From contig CALVAG010000006.1 in NCBI GenBank assembly GCA_944325445.1, positions 62,001 to 126,000 on the forward strand: a stretch of 64,000 nucleotides of DNA, read 5' to 3'. This document shows positions 54,790 through 61,610 of the stretch, in pieces. Positions within the stretch are counted from its first letter, which is position 1, and each line of letters starts with the position of its first letter. Below the pieces are notes generated by a model. The model made no database searches. It was given only the letters and a program-made list of their open reading frames with translations, and was not told the DNA's origin. The stretch is from an uncultured Bacteroidales bacterium (lineage in GTDB: Bacteria > Bacteroidota > Bacteroidia > Bacteroidales > UBA932). A program made the position numbers and the translations under genes.

Positions 54790-54819
54790 TATATTTGCAT
54801 CCGCTTTAAATTAAAGCGG
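54790..54819 (+). promoter_or_regulatory. tRNA-Arg promoter box and leader palindrome
   Basis: TATATTTG (54790-54797) is followed by a near-perfect dyad, CCGCTTTAA (54801-54809) and TTAAAGCGG (54811-54819), at the expected transcription start and just before the tRNA. It could be a 5'-leader hairpin removed by RNase P, or an operator. Confidence 0.5.
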
Positions 54820-54823
54820 GATA

Positions 54824-54897
54824 GGTCCGGTAGCTCAGCTGGATAGAGCAACAGCCTTCTAAGCTGTGGGTCTTGGGTTCGAATCCCAACCGGATCA
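54824..54897 (+). tRNA. tRNA-Arg (UCU anticodon)
   Basis: A complete 74-nt cloverleaf. The acceptor arm pairs GGTCCGG with CCGGATC (one G-U pair), with discriminator A at 54897. The D-arm contains AGCTCAGCTGGATAGAGCA. The anticodon arm is ACAGC-CTTCTAA-GCTGT with anticodon TCT. The T-arm holds GGTTCGAATCC. The CCA is not encoded. Its 3' end borders a gene-poor patch with phage and toxin-antitoxin remains, as is common for integration sites. Confidence 0.95.
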
Positions 54898-54912
54898 CAA
54901 CAAAAGCAATAC

Positions 54913-54938
54913 GCCGGACAAAGTCCGGCTTTATTTTT
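54913..54938 (+). terminator. Intrinsic terminator of tRNA-Arg
   Basis: GCCGGAC (54913-54919), loop AAA, GTCCGGC (54923-54929), then TTTATTTTT. It is short and perfect, 16 nt after the tRNA. Confidence 0.8.
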
Positions 54939-55030
54939 ATCCGGAAGCGTCAAAAGCTTGCTCTTGTAAGCTGACGGAATAAAAATAAAAAGCACAACTT
55001 GTTGTGCGTATTGCGACAGTGTTGTAAGAT

Positions 55031-55580
55031 AGCCCGTGGCAGGGGGATGGGAATGCACAGCCTGAAAGGCGAGCACAATCCCAACCGTAAGTTGGCACGG
55101 GCTATGTTGCAAAAGACAGCCCGTGGCAGGGGGATGGGAATGCACAGCCTGAAAGGCGAGCAAAATCCCAACCGTAAGTTGGCACGGGCTATGTTGCAAA
55201 ATACAGCCCGTGGCAGGGGGATGGGAATGCGCAGCCTGAAAGGCGAGCAAAATCCCAACCCGGCCACAGAAGTACAGGCATAGCGAAAGGTTGCAAAGAC
55301 AGCCCGTGGCAGGGGGATGGGAATGCGCAGCCTGAAAGGCGAGCAAAATCCTAAGCCGGCCACAGAAGTACAGGCATAGCGAAAGGTTGCAAAGACAGCC
55401 CGTGGCAGGGGGATGGGAATGCACAGCCTGAAAGGCGAGCACAATCCCAACCGTAAGTTGGCACGGGCTATGTTGCAAAAGACAGCCCGTGGCAGGGGGA
55501 TGGGAATGCACAGCCTGAAAGGCGAGCACAATCCCAACCCTGCCACAGAAGTACAGACACAACGAAAGAATGCGGAAATT
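55031..55580 (+). repeat. Tandem array of six 87/96-bp structured repeats
   Basis: Copies begin at 55031, 55118, 55205, 55301, 55397 and 55484, so the spacings are 87, 87, 96, 96 and 87. Each starts AGCCCGTGGCAGGGGGATGG and contains GCCTGAAAGGC, a GCCT/AGGC hairpin. The 87-bp type ends in a CCAAC/GTTGG hairpin and CACGGGCT, which pairs with the opening AGCCCGTG to close the unit. The 96-bp type has GGCCACAGAAGTACAGGC instead. No gene is supported here: open frames on both strands arise only from the repetition. Function is unknown. Confidence 0.85.
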
Positions 55581-55643
55581 GTCGTCTATAATATTGAATT
55601 TTATATCTTTAGCCATATTTTGCAACTTTTTATAAAAATTTGC

Positions 55644-55651
55644 TATATTTG
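55644..55651 (+). promoter_or_regulatory. Promoter for the 86-aa membrane protein gene
   Basis: TATATTTG with TTTG (55619-55622) 21 bases upstream, matching both elements of the Bacteroidota promoter. The start codon at 55671 follows by 20 bases. Confidence 0.6.
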
Positions 55652-55670
55652 CGCAAGAGCATGAAGCCTT

Positions 55671-55931
55671 ATGTTTAAAGAAACTGAATATAACAACCTC
55701 ACAAAATCGGAAAAAGCACTTAAACGCTTTGCCGAAAAACTTATTGCCATAGGTATTGTGTGCTTTTTTGTAAGTTTATTTACTTTCTGTTTTATAGGCC
55801 TGTTTACTTTATGTTCTAATAGTTCGGCCTTAATACTTATTTGTAAAGCAAGTTTTATTGTAATGTGCGTTTGCCTTTTATCAGGGGTATTTTTATATGG
55901 CCTGAGTATAGCAGACCATGTTTCCCTTTAA
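55671..55931 (+). CDS. Small membrane protein, 86 aa
   Basis: I do not recognise this protein. It has a charged N-terminus (MFKETEYNNLTKSEKALKRF) and two hydrophobic helices, about residues 25-48 (Phe/Cys-rich) and 53-77, joined by a short polar turn. It contains six Cys, all in or beside the helices. Codon use is A/T-richer than in the flanking core genes, in keeping with acquired DNA. A good promoter precedes it. Confidence 0.6.
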   Translation: MFKETEYNNLTKSEKALKRFAEKLIAIGIVCFFVSLFTFCFIGLFTLCSNSSALILICKASFIVMCVCLLSGVFLYGLSIADHVSL

Positions 55932-55941
55932 TCTTCTACAC

Positions 55942-56276
55942 TTACTTCCCGCGCAACCGCTCCAACCTCTTTTTATCCTCCTCCTTGCTTACAAATTACG
56001 CCTTCGGCTTCTGTCTGTCCCACTCGAACGGCAATAACGCCTGAGGGGTCATTTTCTTTTTGACTACCGCTCCGAACTCCTCCGGCGTCAGCCGGCAAAA
56101 GTCATCGTACGACAGCCCTATGCAGCCCAGGGCGTAGCCTAAGACCTCGTATATATTCAGCTTTTTTTTTCTTCCCCTTCTTCCGATGCCTCCGCCTTGC
56201 CGTCTTGCAGGCTTGCCGCCCAGGCTTCCATGTCCTCCGGTGAAATGCTGTCGGCATTAAAAGTAAAGAAAATCTT
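55942..56276 (-). pseudogene. Decayed phage tail-assembly-chaperone-like gene with A9 slippery run
   Basis: Read on the minus strand, a fragment with ADSISPEDMEAWAASLQDGK runs to a GAAG-A9-G tract (around 56162-56170) and then stops (AGC TGA). A -1 slip on the A-run joins it to a second frame, including IYEVLGYALGCIGLSYDDF and RLTPEEFGAVVKKKMTPQAL, that looks like a tail-assembly chaperone of the GpG/GpGT or rcc01693 type. A TAA interrupts the C-terminus before VSKEEDKKRLERLRGK, and a TAA lies just before the first fragment, so there is no intact start. No other phage genes flank it. Confidence 0.5.
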
Positions 56277-56285
56277 TTAAGCATA

Positions 56286-56309
56286 AAAGTTTCGTATTTA
56301 CGAAACTTT
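56286..56309 (+). promoter_or_regulatory. Inverted-repeat operator of the toxin-antitoxin operon
   Basis: AAAGTTTCGT (56286-56295) and ACGAAACTTT (56300-56309) form a perfect 10-bp dyad with a 4-bp spacer, placed just upstream of the -7 box. This is the expected site for autorepression by the XRE antitoxin. Confidence 0.7.
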
Positions 56310-56312
56310 CAC

Positions 56313-56320
56313 TATCTTTG
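56313..56320 (+). promoter_or_regulatory. -7 promoter box of the toxin-antitoxin operon
   Basis: TATCTTTG, a full match, four bases after the operator dyad. Confidence 0.65.
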
Positions 56321-56337
56321 CAGGCCGAGATATTTAA

Positions 56338-56685
56338 GTTAAAAATATAGTTGTATTCCAACTTGCGTTATTAGAGGAGGCCAAGGAATTCCTCCAGAGC
56401 CTACCACGGCAGGCGCACGAAAAGATATTGTACAATATTTGGAGAGTAGCGGGCGGAGAAAGGAACAGCGAACTTTTCAAAAAGTTAGAGGGCACCGAAA
56501 TATGGGAATTTCGCACTCTCTACAATGGGGCAGCGTACCGCCTGTTCGCCTTCTGGGACACAGGCACACAAACTGTGGTAGTAGCCACGCACGGAATAAT
56601 AAAGAAAACGCAAAAGACCCCGAAAAAGGAAATAGCGAAAGCGGAAGCCATAATGAGACAATACTTTGAACTCAAAAACAAATAA
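56338..56685 (+). CDS. RelE/HigB-type toxin frame without a canonical start codon
   Basis: From the stop at 56335-56337 the frame is open for 115 codons. It reads as a complete RelE/HigB-like toxin: IVVFQLALLEEAKEFLQSLP at the start, NIWRVAGGERNSELFKKLEG in the middle and the core IWEFRTLYNGAAYRLFAFWD, VVVATHGIIKKTQKTP. Such toxins cleave mRNA on the ribosome. No ATG, GTG or TTG exists before TTG 56428, which lies inside the fold. Either a rare ATA/GTT start is used or the toxin has been silenced. The given start is only the first codon after the stop. Confidence 0.65.
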   Translation, partial: VKNIVVFQLALLEEAKEFLQSLPRQAHEKILYNIWRVAGGERNSELFKKLEGTEIWEFRTLYNGAAYRLFAFWDTGTQTVVVATHGIIKKTQKTPKKEIAKAEAIMRQYFELKNK

Positions 56686-56688
56686 GAT

Positions 56689-57027
56689 ATGGAACAGATA
56701 GGTAACATGAAACTTTACTCCTTGGAGGAAGTGACAGATGAACTCATAGGTAAAAAAGGAACGTCCGAAAGGGACGATTTCGACCGCAAAGTGGACGAGG
56801 CTTTGCACGCCTATCGCATAGGGGAGGCCATAAAACAGGCACGCCTCAAACAGCACCTCACGCAGGAGGAGTTGGGCGAAAGGGTCGGAGTGCAAAAGGC
56901 CCAAATATCCCGTATGGAACGGGGGTACAGTATAAGCATCCCGACCATGAGCCGCGTGTTCAAGGCCCTTGGCATCGAGACCGCTACACTCGATTTGGGA
57001 ATGGCCGGAAAGGTCACATTATGGTAA
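56689..57027 (+). CDS. XRE-family antitoxin (HigA-like)
   Basis: 112 residues starting 3 nt after the toxin stop. The C-terminal half is an XRE helix-turn-helix: GEAIKQARLKQHLTQEELGERVGVQKAQISRMERG. The N-terminal half (EEVTDELIGKKGTSERDDFDRKVDEAL) would wrap the toxin. ATG 56707 is an alternative start. It should neutralise the toxin and bind the dyad at 56286-56309. Toxin-first order is typical of higBA. Confidence 0.85.
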   Translation: MEQIGNMKLYSLEEVTDELIGKKGTSERDDFDRKVDEALHAYRIGEAIKQARLKQHLTQEELGERVGVQKAQISRMERGYSISIPTMSRVFKALGIETATLDLGMAGKVTLW

Positions 57028-57276
57028 CGGAATAAAAAGGCGGATTGAAACACTTTCTATTGCAGAGATTAACCAAGAGACCATCCGCGTTCAGATGCGG
57101 TCGAAAGCAGTTGCATCTGAACCCCGCGGAAATGCTGACTTAACTCCATAATACGCTCACAACAAGTACATTGTAAGATTTTAGACAGCAATATCCAAGG
57201 TTCAGATGCTAAGTGGAAATGAAACACCCGCCGCAGAAGCAGAACTACCGGCAAAACGTAAAAATGAAAAGTAAAA
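57028..57276. other. Gene-poor gap with repeated GTTCAGATGC words
   Basis: GTTCAGATGC occurs at 57089-57098 and 57200-57209, and its complement GCATCTGAAC at 57113-57122, so the first and last can pair as a stem extended by CCGC/GCGG. A short frame before 57151 (EINQETIRVQMRSKAVASEP) and one before 57270 (GNETPAAEAELPAKRKNEK) look like protein tails but have no heads. They may be leftovers of degraded mobile DNA. No gene is supported. Confidence 0.3.
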
Positions 57277-57311
57277 CCACGGACAACGTGAAGTACTACC
57301 GTTGTCCGTGG
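57277..57311 (-). terminator. Terminator of the sigma/anti-sigma operon
   Basis: CCACGGACAACG (57277-57288) and CGTTGTCCGTGG (57300-57311) form a perfect 12-bp stem. Read on the minus strand it is followed by TTTT, 31 bases after the stop of the 57343 gene. Confidence 0.75.
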
Positions 57312-57342
57312 CACAGCATAACACATTAACAGCATTGTATGC

Positions 57343-57981
57343 TTATTTTTCCCTTTTCGTTTCTATAAGTATGACTACGGATTTTTTCTCCTCCGTGTAC
57401 TTTTTCACCTCTTCCGGATTCTTCAAGACGGTAATCGATTTGATTTGGTCCGGAGCAATACCATCGAGACTCCCCTTTTCGACTTTCTTCCCGTCGATTA
57501 CATAGACGGTAGCGTCTTCTGTAGATTTTACCGTAACTATCTTAAGAACACCGTTTTTACCCTTATCTCCATAAAAAGCCGCCTCTTTTGAGCCGGGTTT
57601 ATAAAACACCATCGAAGAGATCCGCTCAGGAGACAAAGATGACCTATTTACGGTATCGGCCACCTCGCCATCCACTACATAAAGAGGTTCGGCAATTTTT
57701 TCTTTCGGATTTTTTAATTCTATCCGGTTTTCATTCTTTTCATAAGAAAAGAGGCTCTTTACTGTCTCGATAGAGTGTACCTGATAGACAACATTCCGCG
57801 ATTCATTCTTTGCCTCGGTAACCGTATAGGACTTTATGGTCTTGCCCTGAAGCTGGCTTCCATCGAAATTTTCAACCTTCTGATTGTCGATTATATACCT
57901 ATAGAGTGTATCCTGCTGCGACCCTGCAGCCGAAACATTGAGCGCAAGCGCGCAGAACGAAGATAAAATCAATGTTTTCAT
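57343..57981 (-). CDS. Secreted protein with TonB-plug-like repeats
   Basis: 212 residues with a signal peptide (1-18, LILSSFCALALNVSA). Two similar units follow, each shaped like the start of a TonB plug domain: PLYVVDGEVADTVNRSSLSPERISSMVFYKPGSKEAAFYG and TVYVIDGKKVEKGSLDGIAPDQIKSITVLKNPEEVKKYT. It has no barrel. Being third in an ECF sigma/anti-sigma operon, it may be a periplasmic partner of that system. The role is not known. Confidence 0.75.
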   Translation of the reverse strand: MKTLILSSFCALALNVSAAGSQQDTLYRYIIDNQKVENFDGSQLQGKTIKSYTVTEAKNESRNVVYQVHSIETVKSLFSYEKNENRIELKNPKEKIAEPLYVVDGEVADTVNRSSLSPERISSMVFYKPGSKEAAFYGDKGKNGVLKIVTVKSTEDATVYVIDGKKVEKGSLDGIAPDQIKSITVLKNPEEVKKYTEEKKSVVILIETKREK

Positions 57982-58007
57982 CTTATTAATTTTTAACAGA
58001 TTTCTAA

Positions 58008-58610
58008 CTAAAAATCATTCAGTGCAATGACAGATGTGGATCCTTCATCGCCATTGTGCGTCATGATATATTTTATTGAAGAATTGTCCTTAAGATTGAC
58101 TGTAAGAAGCGCTGCATTGCCAACGGGATTTACCGAAACAGAATTGATCCTGTCACCGCAGACAGCAGTTATCCTTTCAATGCAATCGGTCATTTCGGCA
58201 AGCGAAAAGGCATGGGCAAAACCGTTTCCGTCAATGGCCGTACTTACGGCAGCCGGAGTACGGAGCATGAAGAAGAGAGCGAGCGCCGCCGCACAGACAA
58301 AACCGGCCGCCATCCATATACCGGCCGCACTTCTTCTTTTACCGTCAAGCCTGCCGGAAGGTCTGCAAACGAGCCTGTCGAACTCCTCCACTGCCTTTTC
58401 GGATAAAAGGTTTCCGGATACCGAAGTCCGCAGCAGCAGGGCGAATTCGCGTTCATCTTCATCAGGAGCATTGAAGAGAAAATAAGCGGCCAATGCCTTT
58501 TCTTCCTCTACCGAAGTCCCGGCATCGAGATAACGTTTCATCATGGAGCGGCGGAAAGAGCCATCATGCAATTTCCCATTCAAATCCTTTACATGTCCTT
58601 CCTGTCTCAT
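58008..58610 (-). CDS. Putative membrane anti-sigma factor
   Basis: 200 residues with a cytoplasmic N-domain (about 1-90), one TM helix (about 98-117, MAAGFVCAAALALFFML) and a periplasmic C-domain. The gene overlaps the sigma gene by 4 nt (ATGA), the classical sigma/anti-sigma arrangement. It is shorter than FecR-type proteins and has no clear FecR domain. It should bind and hold the ECF sigma factor at the membrane. Confidence 0.72.
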   Translation of the reverse strand: MRQEGHVKDLNGKLHDGSFRRSMMKRYLDAGTSVEEEKALAAYFLFNAPDEDEREFALLLRTSVSGNLLSEKAVEEFDRLVCRPSGRLDGKRRSAAGIWMAAGFVCAAALALFFMLRTPAAVSTAIDGNGFAHAFSLAEMTDCIERITAVCGDRINSVSVNPVGNAALLTVNLKDNSSIKYIMTHNGDEGSTSVIALNDF

Positions 58611-59113
58611 AATACCTCCTTTTTCAACTTTTCAAGCAATAATTTACGCGCTGTAGAAATAGTTGTCTTTATGCTCGATTTAGGTTTGCCTGTCGCGGCG
58701 GCTATTTCGTCCAGCGACAGCCCCTCCTCATTTCTCATCCTCAGATATTCCTTTTGGGAAGCTGTCAAATCCTTATAAACATACTCCTTTACGACAGCCA
58801 TATCTTTCGCGTCTACAAGGTCGGAAGCGTTATATCCGCTCTCCATTGCAGACAGGTGCCCCTCTTCTACCTTTCCGGCCCTGCGCTTCCTGTAATGCGA
58901 TATGCAAATGTTTTTGGTTATAGTCACAGCCATCGCCTCATAATCGCGTATGGGATAATTCCTCTCGGAAAGCTGCCATAATGCCGTCAAGGCCTCCTGC
59001 ACAATATCTTCCGCAGAAAACGGCAATAATGCGCTCTCACCGAATCTGCCTGCCAAAGCCTCCAATTTGCCGCGAAAGGCGGCGGATATATGATTGAACT
59101 CTTCCCGTGTCAT
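58607..59113 (-). CDS. ECF-family RNA polymerase sigma factor
   Basis: 168 residues. Region 2 contains FSAEDIVQEALTALWQLSER and AVTITKNICISHYRKRRAGK for -10 recognition. Region 4 has YLRMRNEEGLSLDEIAAATGKPKSSIKTTISTARKLL, a helix-turn-helix for -35 recognition. It begins an operon with the anti-sigma and plug-like genes. No obvious target promoter copy was found in the upstream gap (59114-59244). Confidence 0.9.
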   Translation of the reverse strand: MTREEFNHISAAFRGKLEALAGRFGESALLPFSAEDIVQEALTALWQLSERNYPIRDYEAMAVTITKNICISHYRKRRAGKVEEGHLSAMESGYNASDLVDAKDMAVVKEYVYKDLTASQKEYLRMRNEEGLSLDEIAAATGKPKSSIKTTISTARKLLLEKLKKEVL

Positions 59114-59244
59114 TTTAGCGATTTCTACATTTAAGTCGCAAAAATCATGAAAAAGTTAATCTGAAAGGCCATAAAAAACCGGACTTTGAAAATTCAGAAA
59201 AAATGCTGAAATTGCAAAAATCAGGAATCATAAAAAACGCAGCC

Positions 59245-60471
59245 ATGAACATATCACCCAAAGCACAGCATTACATAGAGATGGAAGAACGTTACGGAGC
59301 CCACAACTATCATCCTCTGCCGGTCGTACTCTCGCGTGGAGAAGGCATTTACGTATGGGATGTGGACGGGAAACGTTATTACGACTTTCTTTCGGCATAT
59401 TCAGCTGTCAATCAAGGGCATTGCCACCCAAAAATAGTAAAGGCACTATGCAATCAGGCGCAAAGGCTCTGCCTCACCTCGAGGGCTTTCTACAACGACT
59501 GTCTCGGCCCGTACGAGCAGATGGCGACACGCTTTTTCGGATATGACAAGCTGTTGCCCATGAACTCCGGAGCAGAAGCCGTAGAGACTGCACTCAAGCT
59601 GGCACGCCGGTGGGGATATGTAAAAAAGGGCATTCCGGAAAACGAAGCGCTGATTATTACCTGCCAAGGCAATTTCCATGGCAGGACCATTACGATTGTC
59701 TCTATCTCTACAGACCCCGACAGCTACTCGCAATATGGCCCCTTCACACCGGGCTTTATCTCGATTCCCTACGATGACAGCGATGCGCTGCGCAAGGTAC
59801 TGAAAGAAAAGGGCGACAGAGTAGCCGCATTTTTAGTCGAGCCCATACAGGGAGAAGCCGGCGTATATGTACCGCACGAGGGTTATCTTAAGGAGTGCTA
59901 CGAACTCTGCAAAAAATATAATGTACTTTTCGTGGCCGATGAGGTGCAGACAGGCATAGGCCGCACCGGCCGCATGTTCTGTTGCGACCATGAAGGTATC
60001 CGCCCCGATATGATTGCAATAGGCAAGGCCCTCTCAGGCGGCGTACTTCCCATATCCGCAGTTTTGGCCGACGACCGGATAATGCTCACCATCAAGCCGG
60101 GGGAGCATGGCTCTACATTCGGAGGCTTTCCGTTGGCGGCAAAAGTTGCCGTTGCCGCCCTTGAAGTTATCCGCGACGAACATCTGGCGGAAAATTCAGA
60201 AAGGCTCGGAAAAATATTCCGGGAGGAGATATCGAAGATAAAATCGCCTTTCCTGAAATCCGTACGCGGCAAGGGACTTCTCAACGCGGTCGTGACCGAA
60301 CCTCATAAAGAGCTGGAAGCATGGGATATATGTACGAGGATGGCTGAAAACGGTCTGCTTGCCAAACCGACCCACCGCCATATCATACGTTTCGCCCCTC
60401 CGCTTGTCATAAACGAAGAACAGCTGCGCGATGCAATAAAGATTATAAAAGAGGTTTTCGAAACTTTATAG
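59245..60471 (+). CDS. rocD: Ornithine aminotransferase
   Basis: 408 residues from ATG 59245; a start at 59203 adds 14 residues not seen in the family. Signatures are [57 protein letters not shown] (Asp for PLP N1) and the PLP lysine in [22 protein letters not shown]. It interconverts ornithine and glutamate semialdehyde. asnA starts 59 nt after its stop with its own promoter-like box. Confidence 0.93.
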   Translation: MNISPKAQHYIEMEERYGAHNYHPLPVVLSRGEGIYVWDVDGKRYYDFLSAYSAVNQGHCHPKIVKALCNQAQRLCLTSRAFYNDCLGPYEQMATRFFGYDKLLPMNSGAEAVETALKLARRWGYVKKGIPENEALIITCQGNFHGRTITIVSISTDPDSYSQYGPFTPGFISIPYDDSDALRKVLKEKGDRVAAFLVEPIQGEAGVYVPHEGYLKECYELCKKYNVLFVADEVQTGIGRTGRMFCCDHEGIRPDMIAIGKALSGGVLPISAVLADDRIMLTIKPGEHGSTFGGFPLAAKVAVAALEVIRDEHLAENSERLGKIFREEISKIKSPFLKSVRGKGLLNAVVTEPHKELEAWDICTRMAENGLLAKPTHRHIIRFAPPLVINEEQLRDAIKIIKEVFETL

Positions 60472-60500
60472 GCGATATTGCATTTTTTTTCGTTTTTTCG

Positions 60501-60508
60501 CATTTTTG
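60501..60508 (+). promoter_or_regulatory. -7 promoter-like box for asnA
   Basis: CATTTTTG differs from TAnnTTTG in its first base. It lies 22 bases before ATG 60530 and overlaps the alternative TTG start at 60506. Confidence 0.4.
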
Positions 60509-60529
60509 CAAGGTCTAAAAAAACGAAAA

Positions 60530-61573
60530 ATGAGTTATCTTATCAAACCCGAAGGGTATCGTTCCCTTCTCGACCAGCGCCAGACAGAACTGGCGATTAA
60601 ACAAATCAAGGACTTTTTTCAGTTGAACCTCTCATCGGAACTGAGACTGCGCAGGGTAACGGCCCCGCTTTTTGTGCTCAAGGGGATGGGAATCAACGAT
60701 GACCTGAACGGCGTAGAACGCCCGGTATCTTTTAAAATAAAAGATTTGGGAGATGCAGAGGCAGAAGTCGTACACTCCCTTGCCAAATGGAAAAGACTCA
60801 CTCTTGCAGAGTACAATATAAAGCCCGGATACGGCATATATACAGATATGAATGCAATAAGGGCGGATGAAGAGCTCGGCAACCTCCACTCGCTCTATGT
60901 AGACCAGTGGGACTGGGAGCGTGTAATTACCGAAAAAGACAGGAACATAGCCTTTCTGAAAGAAATCGTAAACAGCATATATGCCTCGATGGTACGCACC
61001 GAATATATGCTGTGCGAAATGTATCCGCAAATATCGCCCAAACTGCCGGCGAAGGAGAAACTCACCTTTATTCATGCAGAGGAGTTGCGCAAACTCTACC
61101 CTACCCTTACTCCTAAAGAGAGGGAAGACAGGATTGCAAAAGAGCATGGAGCCGTATTCATAATTGGAATCGGCTGCAAGTTGGGTGACGGCAAGAAACA
61201 CGACGGCCGCGCCCCCGACTATGACGACTACTCCACCGTTGCAGAAAACGGTCTTCCCGGCCTGAACGGAGACCTTATAGTATGGAACAGCGTGCTTAAC
61301 CGCGCATTCGAAGTTTCATCGATGGGTATCAGGGTAGACAAGGCGGCACTGCTGCGCCAGCTCAAGGAGGAGGGCAAGGAGGAGAGGCTGGACCTCTACT
61401 TCCACAAGCAGCTGATGTCAGACAACCTTCCGCTTTCGATAGGAGGCGGCATAGGGCAGTCCCGTCTTTGCATGCTTCTGCTTCAGAAGGCACACATAGG
61501 TGAAATTCAGGCAAGCATCTGGCCCGAACAGATGCGCAAGGAGTGCGAAGAGGCAGGAATTCCCCTGATTTAG
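60530..61573 (+). CDS. asnA: Aspartate-ammonia ligase (asparagine synthetase A)
   Basis: 347 residues from ATG 60530. It has a class II aminoacyl-tRNA-synthetase-like fold with the opening SYLIKPEGYRSLLDQRQTELAIKQIKDFF, GYGIYTDMNAIRADEELGNLHSLYVDQWDWE and the C-terminal LSIGGGIGQSRLCMLLLQKAHIGEIQASIW. It makes asparagine from aspartate, ammonia and ATP. The upstream TTG start was rejected because it lies in a promoter-like box. Confidence 0.95.
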   Translation: MSYLIKPEGYRSLLDQRQTELAIKQIKDFFQLNLSSELRLRRVTAPLFVLKGMGINDDLNGVERPVSFKIKDLGDAEAEVVHSLAKWKRLTLAEYNIKPGYGIYTDMNAIRADEELGNLHSLYVDQWDWERVITEKDRNIAFLKEIVNSIYASMVRTEYMLCEMYPQISPKLPAKEKLTFIHAEELRKLYPTLTPKEREDRIAKEHGAVFIIGIGCKLGDGKKHDGRAPDYDDYSTVAENGLPGLNGDLIVWNSVLNRAFEVSSMGIRVDKAALLRQLKEEGKEERLDLYFHKQLMSDNLPLSIGGGIGQSRLCMLLLQKAHIGEIQASIWPEQMRKECEEAGIPLI

Positions 61574-61610
61574 AAATATTGCAAAACAGGCGGACCGACA
61601 GGAATTCAAA

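Noticed and set aside
55031..55580. Repeat array as a CRISPR
   Set aside because: The units are contiguous 87/96-bp near-identical copies without unique spacers, and no cas genes are present.
54789..55625. 278-codon minus-strand open frame covering tRNA-Arg and the repeats
   Set aside because: Its C-terminus is the antisense of the tRNA (IRTQDPQLRRLLLYPAELPD, a common artefact) and the rest is the tandem repeat read through because the unit lengths are multiples of three.
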